DNA of 8,548 nt, from the NCBI GenBank assembly GCA_020445045.1, contig JAGRHI010000083.1:29099-37646 (forward strand), in the 5' to 3' direction. Numbering within the stretch: position 1 is the first letter of the stretch; every line of letters starts with the position of its first letter. Position numbers and translations under genes: made by a program. Positions 1 to 5,405 of this stretch are shown here, in pieces. Source of the stretch: Candidatus Competibacteraceae bacterium. GTDB taxonomy: Bacteria > Pseudomonadota > Gammaproteobacteria > Competibacterales > Competibacteraceae. Under the pieces are notes generated by a model. The model ran no database searches. It was not told where the DNA came from and saw nothing but the letters and a program-made list of their open reading frames with translations.

Positions 1-596
1 CGCTGGAGCGGGAGGTGACCGCCAGCGAGGACATGGTTCAGGCCCAGCGCTTGCGCGACCTGCGCGCCTCCCGCGATGATCTGGAGCGGCGGGTCCACGA
101 TTTGAAGCTGACCCGGCAGGTCACCATGCAGAGTCTGCCCAGCATCCGGCTGGTGCAGGAGAACGACAAGAATCTGATCGGCAAGATCAATTCGACCCTG
201 GTCAACACCGTGCCGTTGTGGCGGCAGCAACTGGCCCAGACTATCACTATTTACCGTTCCGGCCAGGCCGCCGAGACCGTCAAGGCCGCTTCCGATCTCA
301 CCAACCAACTGTTGGAAGCCAACGCCGAAAATCTGCGCCAAGCCAACGTGCAGGCCCGTACCGAGATCGAGCGCGGCGTGTTCGACATCGAGACGGTGAA
401 GAAAGCCAACCAAACTCTGATCGCCACCATCGAGGACAGCCTGCGCATTGCCGACGAGGGCCGCCGCCGCCGCCAGGAGGCGTCCACGCAACTCGAAGCC
501 TGCGAAACCGAATTGCGCCAAGCGCTGGCATCGGCTCAGGCGCGAACCCGCCAACCCGCGCAACCCCCTGTATCACCTGCTGGAGGAAGCCGCTGA
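1..596 (+). CDS. telA: Toxic anion resistance protein, TelA/KlaA family (C-terminal part)
   Basis: The reading frame is already open at base 3 and runs to TGA at 594-596, so only the last 197 residues are present and the start lies outside the window. The visible part is mostly charged alpha helix, as expected for TelA. Segments typical of the family C-terminus are the stretch around 'IRLVQENDKNLIGKI', then 'STLVNTVPLWRQQL', then 'ERGVFDIETVKKANQTLIATIEDSLRIADEG'-type helices. The tail is Pro/Ala-rich and probably disordered. TelA proteins were named for plasmid tellurite resistance, but chromosomal copies commonly sit beside SPFH proteins and are thought to act in cell-envelope or phage-shock-like stress; no enzymatic activity is established. 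The next gene starts 1 base after the stop, which indicates co-transcription and probably coupled translation. Family assignment is firm; a tellurite function here is not shown. Confidence 0.9.
   Translation, partial: LEREVTASEDMVQAQRLRDLRASRDDLERRVHDLKLTRQVTMQSLPSIRLVQENDKNLIGKINSTLVNTVPLWRQQLAQTITIYRSGQAAETVKAASDLTNQLLEANAENLRQANVQARTEIERGVFDIETVKKANQTLIATIEDSLRIADEGRRRRQEASTQLEACETELRQALASAQARTRQPAQPPVSPAGGSR
582..587 (+). promoter_or_regulatory. Ribosome binding site of the SPFH gene
   Basis: GGAGGA lies 10 bases before the ATG at 598, inside the last codons of telA. It fixes the SPFH start at 598 rather than at in-frame codons further upstream within telA. Confidence 0.7.
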
Positions 597-597
597 C

Positions 598-1731
598 ATG
601 GGACTTTGGGATAAATTGATGGGTGAGTTCATCGATGTCGTGCAGTGGACCGATGACTCCAACGATACGCTGGTTTACCGCTTCGAACGCCAAGGCAACG
701 AAATCAAGTTCGGCGCCAAACTAACGGTGCGCGAGGGGCAGGTGGCGGTGTTCGTCAACGAGGGCCAGCTCGCCGACACCTTTCAGCCGGGCATGTACGA
801 GCTGAAGACCAACAACCTGCCGATCCTATCCACCTTGCAGGCATGGAAGCACGGGTTCGAAAGTCCGTTCAAGGCCGAGGTGTACTTCTTCAGCACCCGC
901 CGCTTCACCGATCTCAAATGGGGCACGCAGAATCCGGTGATGTTGCGCGATCCCGAATTCGGGCCGATCCGGCTGCGGGCCTTCGGCAGTTACGCGATTC
1001 GCATCAAGGACGCGCCGACCTTCCTGCGCGAGATCGTCGGCACCGACGACCGTTTCACCACCGACGAAATCACCAACCAGTTGCGCAACATGGTGGTGTC
1101 GCGCTTCGCCAACATTCTCGGCCAGGCCAAGATTCCGGCACTGGATCTGGCCGGCAACTACGATCAACTGGGCCAGTTCCTGTTGCAGCGCATCGCCCCG
1201 GAATTCGAGGTGGTCGGGCTGGAGCTGACCAACCTGTTGGTGGAGAACATTTCCCTGCCCAAGGAAGTCGAGGCGGCGCTGGACAAGCGCACCAGCATGG
1301 GCATCGTTGGCAATCTCGATCAGTACACCCAATTCCAGGCGGCGGAAGCGATGCGCGACGCGGCCGCCAATCCGAGTGGTGGGTCCGAAGCCATGAACAT
1401 GGGCTTGGGATTGGCGATGGCCCAACGCCTGAACGAAACACTGTCCCGACCCGCCGCGCCGGCGCCAACGCCAGCAGCTCCGGCACCGCAAGCAGCGCCA
1501 CCCGCCGCTCCGCCGCCGCTGCCGGTCGCCCATCCCTACTATATGGCGGTCAACAATCAGCAGACCGGCCCATTCCCCATGGATGAACTGCAACGGCGGG
1601 CACAGGCCGGTGAAGTGACCCGCGCCACCCTGGTCTGGGCGCAGGGCATGGCCAAGTGGACCCCGGCTGGTGAAGTGGCGGAACTGGCGCCGCTGTTTGC
1701 TCATCTGCCGCCGCCGCTGCCGGGCGCTTGA
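598..1731 (+). CDS. SPFH domain protein with C-terminal GYF_2-like domain (YdjI type)
   Basis: 377 residues. The start ATG follows the telA stop by one base and has GGAGGA 10 bases upstream. Residues about 25-235 match the bacterial SPFH/'virion core protein-like' family (Bacillus YdjI type): 'REGQVAVFVNEGQLADTF', then 'PGMYEL', and a later 'GLELTNLLVENISLPKEVEAALDKR' segment that ends the SPFH core. Residues about 284-310 form a Pro/Ala linker. Residues about 313-368 ('YYMAVNNQQTGPFPMDEL' onward, with 'TLVWAQGMAKWTPAGEV') look like a GYF_2/DUF4339 domain, a small peptide-binding fold. Many relatives instead end in a zinc ribbon with CxxC pairs; none is present. There is no signal peptide, so the protein is probably cytoplasmic and associates peripherally with membrane through its N-terminal helix (MGLWDKLMGEF). 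A role as a scaffold in envelope stress together with TelA is inferred. Confidence 0.88.
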   Translation: MGLWDKLMGEFIDVVQWTDDSNDTLVYRFERQGNEIKFGAKLTVREGQVAVFVNEGQLADTFQPGMYELKTNNLPILSTLQAWKHGFESPFKAEVYFFSTRRFTDLKWGTQNPVMLRDPEFGPIRLRAFGSYAIRIKDAPTFLREIVGTDDRFTTDEITNQLRNMVVSRFANILGQAKIPALDLAGNYDQLGQFLLQRIAPEFEVVGLELTNLLVENISLPKEVEAALDKRTSMGIVGNLDQYTQFQAAEAMRDAAANPSGGSEAMNMGLGLAMAQRLNETLSRPAAPAPTPAAPAPQAAPPAAPPPLPVAHPYYMAVNNQQTGPFPMDELQRRAQAGEVTRATLVWAQGMAKWTPAGEVAELAPLFAHLPPPLPGA

Positions 1732-1748
1732 AAGCTCTCGGCATGTAG

Positions 1749-1762
1749 GCGATATTCATCGC
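1749..1762 (+). other. Small hairpin between the SPFH and kbp genes
   Basis: GCGAT-attc-ATCGC forms a 5-bp stem with a 4-base loop in the 64-base gap. No T-run follows, so it is not a convincing terminator. It may affect transcript processing or mean nothing. Confidence 0.3.
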
Positions 1763-1795
1763 AACACACTTGTCACTCGCTATGAGGAGGTCACC

Positions 1796-2227
1796 ATGGG
1801 GCTGTTCGATTTCGTCATCGATCAAGGTAAGAAACTGTTCGGCGCGGGCGATGATCCCGCCACCAAGATCAAGGAGGCGGTCGAGGCAGCCAATCCTGGC
1901 GTCCAGAATCTGAACGTCGAATTCAAGGACGGCCAGGTCAGTCTTTCCGGGCAAGCCGCAAGCGCGGAAGCGTTGGAGAAGGCCGTCCTGATCGCGGGCA
2001 ATGTGCAAGGTGTCTCCGGGGTTTCCGCCGATCAGGTACAAGCGCCACCGCAAACCAGCCAGGTCGAGTACTACGTTATCCAAAAAGGGGACACCCTCTC
2101 GGCTATTGCCAAGAAATTCCTTGGCAAAGCCTCTGCTTATCCCAAAATCTTCGAGGCCAATCGGGAAGTCATCAAGGACCCGGATTTGATTTACCCCGGC
2201 CAGAAAATCCGTATTCCGTTGGACTGA
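1796..2227 (+). CDS. kbp: BON and LysM domain protein, potassium-binding protein Kbp type
   Basis: 143 residues, close to the about 149 of E. coli Kbp (YgaU), with the same architecture. An N-terminal helix (MGLFDFVIDQGKKLFG) is followed by a BON domain at about residues 22-82 ('NLNVEFKDGQVSLSGQA' and 'GNVQGVSGV') and a LysM domain at about 91-142 ('YYVIQKGDTLSAIAKKFLG', 'IFEANREVIKDPDLIYPGQKIRIP'). The E. coli protein is a soluble cytoplasmic K+ sensor; BON and LysM close on one another when K+ binds. There is no signal peptide here either, so the LysM is probably not for cell-wall attachment. The start at 1796 is chosen because AGGAGG (1785-1790) lies 5 bases upstream and the N-terminus then matches the family. 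The gap to the SPFH gene is 64 bases, same strand, probably the same operon. Confidence 0.9.
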   Translation: MGLFDFVIDQGKKLFGAGDDPATKIKEAVEAANPGVQNLNVEFKDGQVSLSGQAASAEALEKAVLIAGNVQGVSGVSADQVQAPPQTSQVEYYVIQKGDTLSAIAKKFLGKASAYPKIFEANREVIKDPDLIYPGQKIRIPLD

Positions 2228-2301
2228 ACATCAGGATGATCGCTCCTTGAGGACGCTGGACATGCGCCGCCATCCTTTAACGAAACAGCGGAGATGAAAA
2301 A

Positions 2302-3189
2302 ATGGATGCACTACGGTTGCTAGGTAGTCTGTTGGGCAATAACGCCACGTCCTCGGGGCAAGGCGGACAGATTCTCGGCCAATTGATCGGTGGCCTGATG
2401 GGAGGCAATACACGAAGCGGTGGGGCCGGTGGCGGCTTGGCCGATGTGCTCGGTGGCCTGATGGGCGGCGGCGCGCGCGGCGGCGGGGCCGGTGGCGGTT
2501 TGGCCGATGTGCTCGGCGGCCTGACGGGCGGCGGCGGGCGAAGCGGTGGGGCCGGTGGCGGTTTGGCTGACATACTGGGTAGTCTGATGGGTGGCGGTAG
2601 GTCAGGCGGTACGGCCGGTGGCGGCTTGACCGACTTACTGGGTGGTCTGACGGGTGGCACAGGGTTTCAGGGAGGAACCGCGCAGGGTGGTTCTGGATCT
2701 CAGATGCTCGGCGGTCTGGTCATGGCCGCGCTGCAAATGCTCAGCCAGCGCGGTGCGGCGACGGGCCAATCCTCACTCTCCTTGGCTGAAATGTTGGGGT
2801 CTGAACAGGTATCGCCGATGGCGGTGGATACCAGCCAGGCTCATCGGCAAGCCCTGGCCTTTGTTAAAGCCATGATCAACGCCGCCAAGGCCGATGGCCA
2901 AATTGATGCCGAGGAACAGCGGAGGATCGTCTCCAAGCTCGGCGATGTCGGCCCGGAAGAAGCGGCGTTTATCCGTGAAGAAATGACCAAGCCTTTGAAT
3001 TTCGATTTCTTCGCCGACCTGACCGCGGATATGGCCCAGCAGGCGTATGCCGTGTCGTTGATGGCCATCAACCTCGATACGTCCGCCGAAAGTCATTACA
3101 TGCAACAACTCGCGCAGGGGTTGGGTCTGGACCCTCAGACCGTCAACGCTATCCACGCGCAACTAGGTTTGGCGCCGCTGTACGGCTGA
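2302..3189 (+). CDS. DUF533/YebE-type TerB-like protein with Gly-rich tandem repeats
   Basis: 295 residues. GGAG (2290-2293) lies 8 bases before the ATG. The N-terminal third is dominated by a glycine-rich repeat of about 21 residues (residues 40-121), each unit reading roughly GGAGGGLADVLGGLMGGGxRS. Residues about 134-148 are hydrophobic ('MLGGLVMAALQML') and could insert in or lie on the membrane. The C-terminal part, about 178-292, is the DUF533 domain, a TerB-like helical fold: 'HRQALAFVKAMINAAKADGQIDAEEQRRI', with the acidic D198-G-x-I-D-x-E-E segment typical of TerB-like proteins. The E. coli relative YebE is an inner-membrane-associated protein of unknown function in the Cpx envelope-stress response. 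It lies 74 bases after kbp on the same strand. The biochemical role is unknown. Confidence 0.85.
   Translation: MDALRLLGSLLGNNATSSGQGGQILGQLIGGLMGGNTRSGGAGGGLADVLGGLMGGGARGGGAGGGLADVLGGLTGGGGRSGGAGGGLADILGSLMGGGRSGGTAGGGLTDLLGGLTGGTGFQGGTAQGGSGSQMLGGLVMAALQMLSQRGAATGQSSLSLAEMLGSEQVSPMAVDTSQAHRQALAFVKAMINAAKADGQIDAEEQRRIVSKLGDVGPEEAAFIREEMTKPLNFDFFADLTADMAQQAYAVSLMAINLDTSAESHYMQQLAQGLGLDPQTVNAIHAQLGLAPLYG
2419..2664 (+). repeat. In-frame tandem repeat, about 63 bp per unit, four units
   Basis: Four imperfect copies of a unit encoding GGAGGGLADVLGGLMGGGxRS occupy residues 40-60, 61-81, 82-101 and 102-121. The first two are nearly identical in DNA as well as protein; the later two have diverged ('LADILGSLM', 'LTDLLGGLT'). 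The preceding 'ILGQLIGGLMGGNTRS' may be a degenerate fifth unit. Because the period is a multiple of three, copy number can change without frameshift. Confidence 0.8.
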
Positions 3190-3195
3190 AGCGAC

Positions 3196-3217
3196 GGAAC
3201 GGAAGGGACACCGTTCC
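3196..3217 (+). terminator. Hairpin after the DUF533 gene, possible terminator
   Basis: GGAACGG, an 8-base loop, then CCGTTCC: a perfect 7-bp stem starting 7 bases after the stop codon. No T-run follows, so it is not a classic intrinsic terminator; it could be a processing or attenuation stem that ends the telA-to-DUF533 unit. Confidence 0.4.
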
Positions 3218-3254
3218 ACAACGGCTTACCCAGGACATAAAATTCCTCTCACCT

Positions 3255-3272
3255 ATTTTCGGGCGAGAAAAT
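3255..3272 (+). other. Hairpin in the leader of the Uma2 gene
   Basis: ATTTTC-gggcga-GAAAAT is a perfect 6-bp stem with a 6-base loop, 31 bases before the preferred start at 3304. It swallows the alternative ATG at 3271, an added reason to prefer the downstream start. Confidence 0.35.
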
Positions 3273-3303
3273 GGGCATTGAACACGGCAAGAGGAAAACC
3301 AAC

Positions 3304-3876
3304 ATGAGCGCCATTGCTGAAAAACCGCACATCAGCGAAACCGATTACTTGGCGTGGGAAAGCCGCGCCAAGGAAAAGCACGAGTACATCGCCGGTGAAA
3401 TCTTCGCCATGGCCGGCGCCAGCGAACGCCATAACCGGATTGCTGGCAACATCTTCTTTCATCTGCGCCAAGCCACTCGAGGCCATTCTTGCCGCGCCTT
3501 CATGGCCGACATGAAATTGCGAATCGCCAGTCACCGGATTTATTACTACCCGGATGCGATGCTGGTTTGCGACGATGATGACGATCATCCGATCTACAAG
3601 ACCGCGCCCTGCTTCATCGCCGAGGTGCTGTCGCCATCGACCGCCACCACCGACCAGCGCGAAAAGTGGCTGCACTACCAGGATATTCCCAGCTTGCGCT
3701 ACTACCTGCTGGTGGAAACCGATCGCCCAAGCGCTCGACTGCTGACACGGACGGGGGAAGAGCGCTGGACCGAGCAGACGCTGGACCGTGAAGACATCGT
3801 CACCCTGACTTGTGGTGACGCTCAAGTCACGCTGTCGCTGGACGATTTGTACGAAGATACCGGCCTGCTGGCGTGA
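3304..3876 (+). CDS. Uma2 family protein (DUF820), putative PD-(D/E)XK nuclease
   Basis: 190 residues, the usual length of the family. The start at 3304 is chosen because GAGGA (3291-3295) sits 8 bases upstream; an in-frame ATG at 3271 would add 11 residues but has a weaker site. Family features are 'LAWESRAKEKHEYIAGEIFAMAGAS' near the N-terminus, 'HNRIAGNIFFHL', then 'YYPDAML' (Asp84), 'FIAEVLSPST' (Glu107) and 'QREKWLHY' (Lys121). These form the PD-(D/E)XK-type nuclease core of DUF820. A run of five Asp (residues 90-94) follows the central strand. Uma2 proteins are abundant in cyanobacteria and some environmental proteobacteria, usually in many copies per genome, and their biological role is unresolved; selfish or defence-like behaviour has been suggested. 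No partner toxin or antitoxin gene is visible alongside, so function is left open. Confidence 0.88.
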   Translation: MSAIAEKPHISETDYLAWESRAKEKHEYIAGEIFAMAGASERHNRIAGNIFFHLRQATRGHSCRAFMADMKLRIASHRIYYYPDAMLVCDDDDDHPIYKTAPCFIAEVLSPSTATTDQREKWLHYQDIPSLRYYLLVETDRPSARLLTRTGEERWTEQTLDREDIVTLTCGDAQVTLSLDDLYEDTGLLA

Positions 3877-3977
3877 GGGTGGGCACGGAGGGGGTGTCGG
3901 GTCAAGAAACAGCGCCAGGACCGAGGAGGCTGGAACCCACTGTAAGCTCGACCCAATCCGGGCCTTGGATGGGGAGA

Positions 3978-4039
3978 CCGCCGGCGCGGGTACCCGCCCA
4001 ACCCGGCCTCGGCCGGTCCGGTTCCGACCGCGCCGGCGG
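3978..4039. repeat. Perfect 12-bp inverted repeat with nested hairpin
   Basis: CCGCCGGCGCGG at 3978-3989 pairs with CCGCGCCGGCGG at 4028-4039. The 38-base interior holds a second perfect 6-bp stem, CCGGCC/GGCCGG (4003-4008 and 4011-4016). In RNA of either strand this would be a very stable branched stem. Confidence 0.75.
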
Positions 4040-4055
4040 CGTGAAGCGGCGTGAA
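4036..4055. repeat. Tandem direct repeat of a 10-mer
   Basis: GCGGCGTGAA occurs twice back to back with no mismatch (4036-4045 and 4046-4055), at the 3' edge of the structured GC-rich stretch. Confidence 0.8.
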
Positions 4056-4149
4056 GGTATCTTATGCCTGCGTCACCGCCTCAAGCACTGAAGGGCAGGC
4101 CGCGTCGATGATTTTTGCGAGGTCATTGAGGCATCGAAAAATCAACACC

Positions 4150-4177
4150 GCGATAAGAACCGTCCGGTCCTTATCGC
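4150..4177 (-). terminator. Hairpin overlapping the stop of the phosphoesterase gene
   Basis: Read on the minus strand, GCGATAAGGACCG is followed after two bases by CGGTTCTTATCGC: 13 potential pairs, one a G-U wobble that would be an A-C mismatch on the plus strand. The better pairing on the minus strand supports a role in the minus-strand transcript. The gene's TAA stop (4173-4171) is inside the left arm. A run of five T on the minus strand (4141-4137) comes 8 bases after the stem, further than in a classic intrinsic terminator, so termination is likely but not certain. Confidence 0.5.
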
Positions 4178-5256
4178 AGGTTAACTGGCGAGAAGGAAAA
4201 TACATTTTCCGATTTAGGGTCTATAGTCATTTCAATCCAACTGTTATCTTCACTACCGAAAACTTCAACACGTGTGAAATTGGCCGTTAACGTCCCATCA
4301 GCATTGAACATGGCTTTATCAATTTTGAAGTAGTGCGAATCACCATGGACCAGCAATACTTGGCCATTATATGACTGCGTTTCCTCGACCAAGGTATGGA
4401 AGAAATCGGCATAACCGTTGTTCTCATCCAGCTGGGGAAGAAAATCGTCCTGGTAACCGCCATCGCTGAGTTCGAACGGGAAGTACACGTCGGCCTGGAT
4501 TGCGATCAGGATACCTGCATATTTGTGGATTCTAGCTTCGGCGAATGCCTCTTTCAGCCAGGCTATGTTCTGTTCGTTACGCGCCTTATATTCAGCAGTG
4601 GCCGCATCGCAATCCGCCTGGGTGCGGTTCGACTTATTGGTGCACTGCTTCTCCGTAGCCACCAGGTTGTTGTTGCTGCCTGGAATATGCAGTGCGACAA
4701 ACTCAACATTCTTTTTAACGAAACGGCTGTTCTCGCTGTACTCCTGTCCTAACTGGCCTTGGCGTTTGACCGTGATCGGATGTTGACCTTGAGTTTTGTT
4801 TGTGCTGAAAAATACACTGCGCAGATAAGCAAGACGTTCGAGTGGATCGTAACTACCATTGTTGGTTCGATGACAATCTGTCCATTCATTATCGCCAAGC
4901 GAGTACAATGTTGGCGCATTCAGCCGGTTAAATATGTTCATGGGGTCCTGGCCGATCGCTTCGTCGGTGCATAGGGAACTGCCATTTTTCGTGTCGCCGA
5001 CAAAGATGGTGAAATCCAGTTCATGATCGTTCATCGATTTGATCGTCTGATCGATCATCCGCGCTTTGATTGCAGGATCATCGTTGTAGAACTCGTCGCC
5101 CCAAAGCGCAACTTTCAGACCTGCCTTGGAGTTCCAATTGTCGTAATCATCATCATTATTTTTCCCGTTATGACCGCTATTGTCAGCGAATGCAGTGAGA
5201 TGAAGCGTTGCCGCGATAATGCTGACACATAGCGCGGCCTTGGTGTAATTTTTCAC
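4171..5256 (-). CDS. Secreted metallophosphoesterase (calcineurin-like), Pho-regulated
   Basis: 361 residues from a GTG start at 5256. GAGGA (5268-5264) is 7 bases upstream; a TTG two codons earlier would be too close to it. The N-terminus is a Sec signal peptide: VKNYTKAA, a hydrophobic core to about residue 20, and a likely cut after 'TAFA' (24). The mature protein is therefore periplasmic or extracellular. Asp/Asn-rich residues 25-43 follow. Metallophosphoesterase motifs appear in order but in variant form: WGDEF (52-56), VGDTKNG (86-92), LGDNEWTDC (120-128, in place of GNHE) and VHGDSHYF (303-310). Cys96/Cys128 and Cys205/Cys216 could form disulfides. It presumably hydrolyses a phosphate ester or nucleotide outside the cytoplasm; the substrate is unknown. 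GC is visibly lower than in its neighbours (4201-4260 has 21 G/C of 60), which suggests acquisition. A Pho box upstream argues for expression in phosphate starvation. Confidence 0.85.
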   Translation of the reverse strand: MKNYTKAALCVSIIAATLHLTAFADNSGHNGKNNDDDYDNWNSKAGLKVALWGDEFYNDDPAIKARMIDQTIKSMNDHELDFTIFVGDTKNGSSLCTDEAIGQDPMNIFNRLNAPTLYSLGDNEWTDCHRTNNGSYDPLERLAYLRSVFFSTNKTQGQHPITVKRQGQLGQEYSENSRFVKKNVEFVALHIPGSNNNLVATEKQCTNKSNRTQADCDAATAEYKARNEQNIAWLKEAFAEARIHKYAGILIAIQADVYFPFELSDGGYQDDFLPQLDENNGYADFFHTLVEETQSYNGQVLLVHGDSHYFKIDKAMFNADGTLTANFTRVEVFGSEDNSWIEMTIDPKSENVFSFSPVNLR

Positions 5257-5263
5257 TGACAAG

Positions 5264-5268
5264 TCCTC
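5264..5268 (-). promoter_or_regulatory. Ribosome binding site that decides the phosphoesterase start
   Basis: On the minus strand GAGGA (5268-5264) is followed by 7 bases and then GTG (5256-5254). The TTG at 5262-5260 lies one base from the site and is excluded by spacing. Confidence 0.7.
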
Positions 5269-5316
5269 TTATTCTGTGATGAATGACACTACAAATGCAT
5301 GCTGAATGGAAAGAAA

Positions 5317-5322
5317 AGTGTA
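5317..5322 (-). promoter_or_regulatory. Predicted -10 element of the Pho-controlled promoter
   Basis: TACACT on the minus strand lies exactly 10 bases after the Pho box, the arrangement of PhoB-activated sigma-70 promoters, in which the Pho box takes the place of the -35 element. It keeps the first two and last T of TATAAT. Transcription would start about 50 bases before the GTG. Confidence 0.55.
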
Positions 5323-5332
5323 ATTATTTATT

Positions 5333-5350
5333 ATGACAGTAACATGACAG
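5333..5350 (-). promoter_or_regulatory. Pho box (PhoB binding site)
   Basis: On the minus strand the sequence is CTGTCAT-GTTA-CTGTCAT: two perfect 7-bp direct repeats of the PhoB consensus at an 11-bp period. Both halves match the known consensus (CTGTCAT, 4-bp AT-rich spacer, CTGTCAT/C). It points toward the metallophosphoesterase gene, 77 bases upstream of its GTG, and no other minus-strand gene lies between. It implies PhoB/PhoR-type induction under phosphate limitation. A further CTGTCAT is present upstream at 5395-5389. Confidence 0.9.
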
Positions 5351-5388
5351 CCGTCGGGGCGGGTCTTATCTTTTGCGATTTTGTTTCC

Positions 5389-5395
5389 ATGACAG
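5389..5395 (-). promoter_or_regulatory. Additional PhoB half-site
   Basis: A third exact CTGTCAT, same orientation, lies 45 bp upstream of the nearest repeat of the Pho box. This is about four helical turns, so it would face the same side of the DNA. Without a paired neighbour it is probably an auxiliary or decayed site. Confidence 0.4.
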
Positions 5396-5405
5396 CAGCC
5401 TCCTG

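Larger units (their letters stand above)
3877..4149. other. Gene-free, GC-rich structured region; possible intron or RNA-element remnant
   Basis: No convincing protein gene lies here. The first 180 bases are very GC-rich and full of self-complementary segments: a perfect 12-bp inverted repeat (3978-3989 with 4028-4039), a CCGGCC-tc-GGCCGG hairpin inside it (4003-4016), a 10-bp palindrome CGGGTACCCG (3987-3996) and a perfect tandem 10-mer (4036-4055). A short frame opening with GTG at 4051 would read VKVSY..., reminiscent of spurious small ORFs often annotated in bacterial group II introns upstream of the reverse transcriptase; no reverse transcriptase is present. This resemblance is from memory and weak. 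From about 4100 the base composition becomes AT-richer, merging with the 3' end of the phosphoesterase gene on the other strand. Confidence 0.45.

Noticed and set aside
1..596. Reading telA as evidence of tellurite resistance
   Set aside because: Only the family is supported; no ter or other tellurite genes are adjacent and the context suggests envelope stress instead.
826..1704. Long minus-strand open frame opposite the SPFH gene (292 codons)
   Set aside because: It mirrors the codon structure of a clearly conserved plus-strand protein, is rich in Arg/His/Gly without recognisable domains, and is a common product of GC-rich coding DNA.
2233..2276. AGGATG...CATCCT inverted repeat between kbp and the DUF533 gene
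   Set aside because: Only 6 bp with a 32-base loop and no T-run; expected by chance.
3873..4091. Short overlapping plus-strand frames after the Uma2 gene
   Set aside because: Pro/Arg/Gly-rich, no ribosome binding site, and the underlying DNA is dominated by inverted repeats, so structure rather than coding explains it.
4396..4752. Plus-strand frames opposite the phosphoesterase gene
   Set aside because: The minus strand carries a signal peptide, ordered phosphoesterase motifs and its own promoter; the plus frames show nothing comparable.
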